64,000 nucleotides of DNA from Herbaspirillum robiniae. Lineage in GTDB: Bacteria > Pseudomonadota > Gammaproteobacteria > Burkholderiales > Burkholderiaceae_D. Under the pieces are notes generated by a model, which saw only the letters and a list, made by a program, of their open reading frames with translations, made no database searches and had not been told where the DNA came from. The stretch lies in assembly GCF_002213415.1 (NCBI RefSeq), contig NZ_NJGU01000004.1, positions 186,001-250,000 of the forward strand, read 5' to 3'. Made by a program: the position numbers and the translations under genes. Below, piece by piece: positions 62,536-64,000 of this stretch (position 1 is the stretch's first letter; the number at the start of each line of letters is the position of its first letter).

Positions 62536-63582
62536 ATGACCATAAAAACATTCAGCAGCACGAGAAGGGCCATCCAGGCCGCCATCGCCATGGCCGGCCT
62601 GGGCACCCTGGCGCTGCACTCGCCATTGAGCTACGCGCAGCAGCAGATCGTCATCAAGTTCAGCCACGTGGTGGCCAACGACACGCCCAAGGGCAAGGGC
62701 GCGGAGCGCTTCAAGGAGCTGGCCGAGAAGGCCACCAAGGGCCGCGTGAAGGTGGAGGTCTATCCCAACAGCACGCTGTACAAGGACAAGGAAGAACTGG
62801 AGGCGCTGCAGCTGGGCTCGGTGCAGATGCTGGCGCCGTCGCTGGCCAAGTTCGGCCCGCTGGGCGTGAAGGAGTACGAGGTCTTCGACTTGCCGTATAT
62901 CTTCCCCAACACCACGGTGCTCAAGCGCGTCACCGAGGGGCCGGTCGGCCAGAGCCTGTTCCAGAAGCTGGAATCCAAGGGCATCAAGGGCCTGGCCTAC
63001 TGGGACAACGGCATGAAGGTGATGACCGCCAACAAGCCGCTGCACAAGGTCTCGGACTTTCGCGCGCTGAAGATGCGCATCCAGTCTTCCAAGGTGCTGG
63101 ACGAGCAGTTCCGCGCCTTGAAGGCCAACCCGCAGGTGCTGGCCTTCTCCGAGGTCTATACGGCCATGCAGACCGGCGTGGTGGACGGCAGCGAGAACAC
63201 GCCTTCCAATGTCTACACGCAGAAGATGCATGAGGTGCAGTCCAACCTGACCGTGTCCGACCACGGCTACATCGGCTACGCGGTGATCGTGAACAAGAAG
63301 TTCTGGGACTCGCTGCCGGCCGACGTGCGCACCCAGCTCGAAGGCGCGATGAAGGAAGCCACGGTCTACGCCAACACCATCGCGCAGAAGGAGAACGACG
63401 ACGCGCTGGCGGCCATCAAGGCCTCGGGCAAGACCAAGGTCTATTACCTGAGCGACGAGGAAAAGACCGAATGGCGCAAGGCGCTCATGACGGTGCACAA
63501 GAGCATGGCGCCGCGCGTGGGCAAGGACCTGATCGACGCGATCTACAAGGAAAGCGAGGCCGCAGGCGTGAAGATGAACTGA
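62536..63582 (+). CDS. TRAP transporter binding protein DctP family
   Basis: A 348-residue TRAP-type periplasmic binding protein. The signal peptide ends near SYAQQ. The mature start QIVIKFSHVVANDTPKGKGA is typical, then RVKVEVYPNSTLYKDKEELE near 65, the ligand Arg region LKMRIQSSKVLDEQF near 180, and ENTPSNVYTQKMHEVQSNLT near 225. These proteins bind organic acids such as C4-dicarboxylates. The membrane partners DctQ and DctM are not adjacent, so it is an orphan in this window. AAGGAGG precedes the ATG. Confidence 0.9.
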   Translation: MTIKTFSSTRRAIQAAIAMAGLGTLALHSPLSYAQQQIVIKFSHVVANDTPKGKGAERFKELAEKATKGRVKVEVYPNSTLYKDKEELEALQLGSVQMLAPSLAKFGPLGVKEYEVFDLPYIFPNTTVLKRVTEGPVGQSLFQKLESKGIKGLAYWDNGMKVMTANKPLHKVSDFRALKMRIQSSKVLDEQFRALKANPQVLAFSEVYTAMQTGVVDGSENTPSNVYTQKMHEVQSNLTVSDHGYIGYAVIVNKKFWDSLPADVRTQLEGAMKEATVYANTIAQKENDDALAAIKASGKTKVYYLSDEEKTEWRKALMTVHKSMAPRVGKDLIDAIYKESEAAGVKMN

Positions 63583-63605
63583 TGCCGGCATGACGCCGCA
63601 CCCGC

Positions 63606-63639
63606 AACGGCCCGCAGCGATGCGGGCCGTTTTCGTTTC
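63606..63639 (+). terminator. Terminator after the TRAP binding-protein gene
   Basis: ACGGCCCGCA-GCGA-TGCGGGCCGT followed by TTTCGTTT, ending the long plus-strand operon that starts at 54415. Confidence 0.85.
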
Positions 63640-64000
63640 TCATTGCGCCGGGCTGCTGCCCCTGTCTGTGCCAGCGCTGGCAGCGGCAGGCCGGCGCATC
63701 ATCCGCCACAGCAGCGCCGCCGCCAACGCGATGGCCAGCGCGCATGCCGCCGACAGCCACAGGCCGGCGCGCTCGCCCGCCGCATCCATCAGCCACGCGT
63801 ACAGGACTGGCGCCGCGGCCGACAGAAGGAATCCCGGCGCCACCAGCCGCCCGACCAGCCGGCCGTAGCTGCGATGGTCGAACAGCAGCAGCGGCAGGGT
63901 GCCGCGGGTGATCGAAAGCAGGCCGTTGCCGGCGCCGTAGAGCAGGGAAAAGGCCAGTCCCGCCGCCGGCGAGTCCCCGGCTGCCAGCGCGATGGCGAAG
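63640..64000 (-). CDS. MFS transporter, C-terminal fragment
   Basis: The last about 119 residues of a minus-strand membrane protein whose start lies beyond the right edge. Helical segments AFSLLYGAGNGLLSITRGTL, LVAPGFLLSAAAPVLYAWLM and LWLSAACALAIALAAALLWR suit the C-terminal half of a major facilitator. It is convergent with the TRAP gene. Substrate unknown. Confidence 0.75.
   Translation of the reverse strand, partial: FAIALAAGDSPAAGLAFSLLYGAGNGLLSITRGTLPLLLFDHRSYGRLVGRLVAPGFLLSAAAPVLYAWLMDAAGERAGLWLSAACALAIALAAALLWRMMRRPAAASAGTDRGSSPAQ

Overview
This is a high-GC bacterial chromosome segment. The conserved block ppc / hemC-hemD-hemX-hemY / ppa, the use of RF3, and the many liv-type ABC systems and CoA-dependent catabolic genes point to a betaproteobacterium of the Burkholderiales, most likely Oxalobacteraceae (Herbaspirillum-like). 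That placement is inference from gene order and protein style; no 16S gene is present.

Layout. (1) 1-3333, minus strand: a branched-chain amino acid ABC operon (binding protein, livH, livM, start of livG). (2) 3625-15793: housekeeping genes: argH, an HDOD signalling protein, a secreted dienelactone-hydrolase-like esterase, ppc, the heme genes hemCDXY and inorganic pyrophosphatase. (3) 16217-22635: prfC, a glutamine-rich DUF3300 envelope protein, a GNAT acetyltransferase and a large TPR/SPINDLY-type O-GlcNAc-transferase-like protein. (4) 22714-26892: a decayed, lower-GC accessory island with a frameshifted immunity-like gene, a membrane-anchored ankyrin-repeat protein and a dead IS3-family (IS407-group) element, next to tRNA-Arg(TCT) and tRNA-Pro(TGG). 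(5) 27879-36347, minus strand: a complete assimilatory nitrate/nitrite operon (nitrate transporter, nirB, nirD, FAD oxidoreductase, nasA). It is headed by a near-perfect sigma-54 promoter and a two-hexaloop antitermination leader of the NasR/NasT (ANTAR) kind. (6) 36607-37951: small YnfA, MgtC and secreted-protein genes. (7) 38474-43199: an NMT1/THI5-type ABC importer with an amidase and a GntR/FCD regulator, preceded by an ATGCAT-type repeat operator. (8) 43274-46338: secreted proteins, tRNA-Ser(TGA), an SDR-like protein without the catalytic Tyr/Lys, and a 27-residue membrane peptide. (9) 46415-54055: a TauE/SafE permease, then a LysR regulator divergent from a five-gene CoA-ester pathway (hydratase, acyl-CoA dehydrogenase, MmgE/PrpD, class III CoA-transferase, CitE-type lyase). 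Its order matches known itaconate-degradation clusters. (10) 54415-63582: a second full liv-type ABC operon that continues into an aldehyde dehydrogenase, an SDR, a zinc alcohol dehydrogenase and an orphan TRAP binding protein. A partial MFS gene runs off the right edge.

The strongest regulatory signal is the nitrate operon leader. Two short hairpins with A1/G4 hexaloops sit just after a sigma-54 promoter, and the second overlaps the 5' arm of an intrinsic terminator, giving a readable attenuator. The most coherent metabolic unit is the itaconate-type CoA pathway with its divergent LysR gene and palindromic operator candidate.
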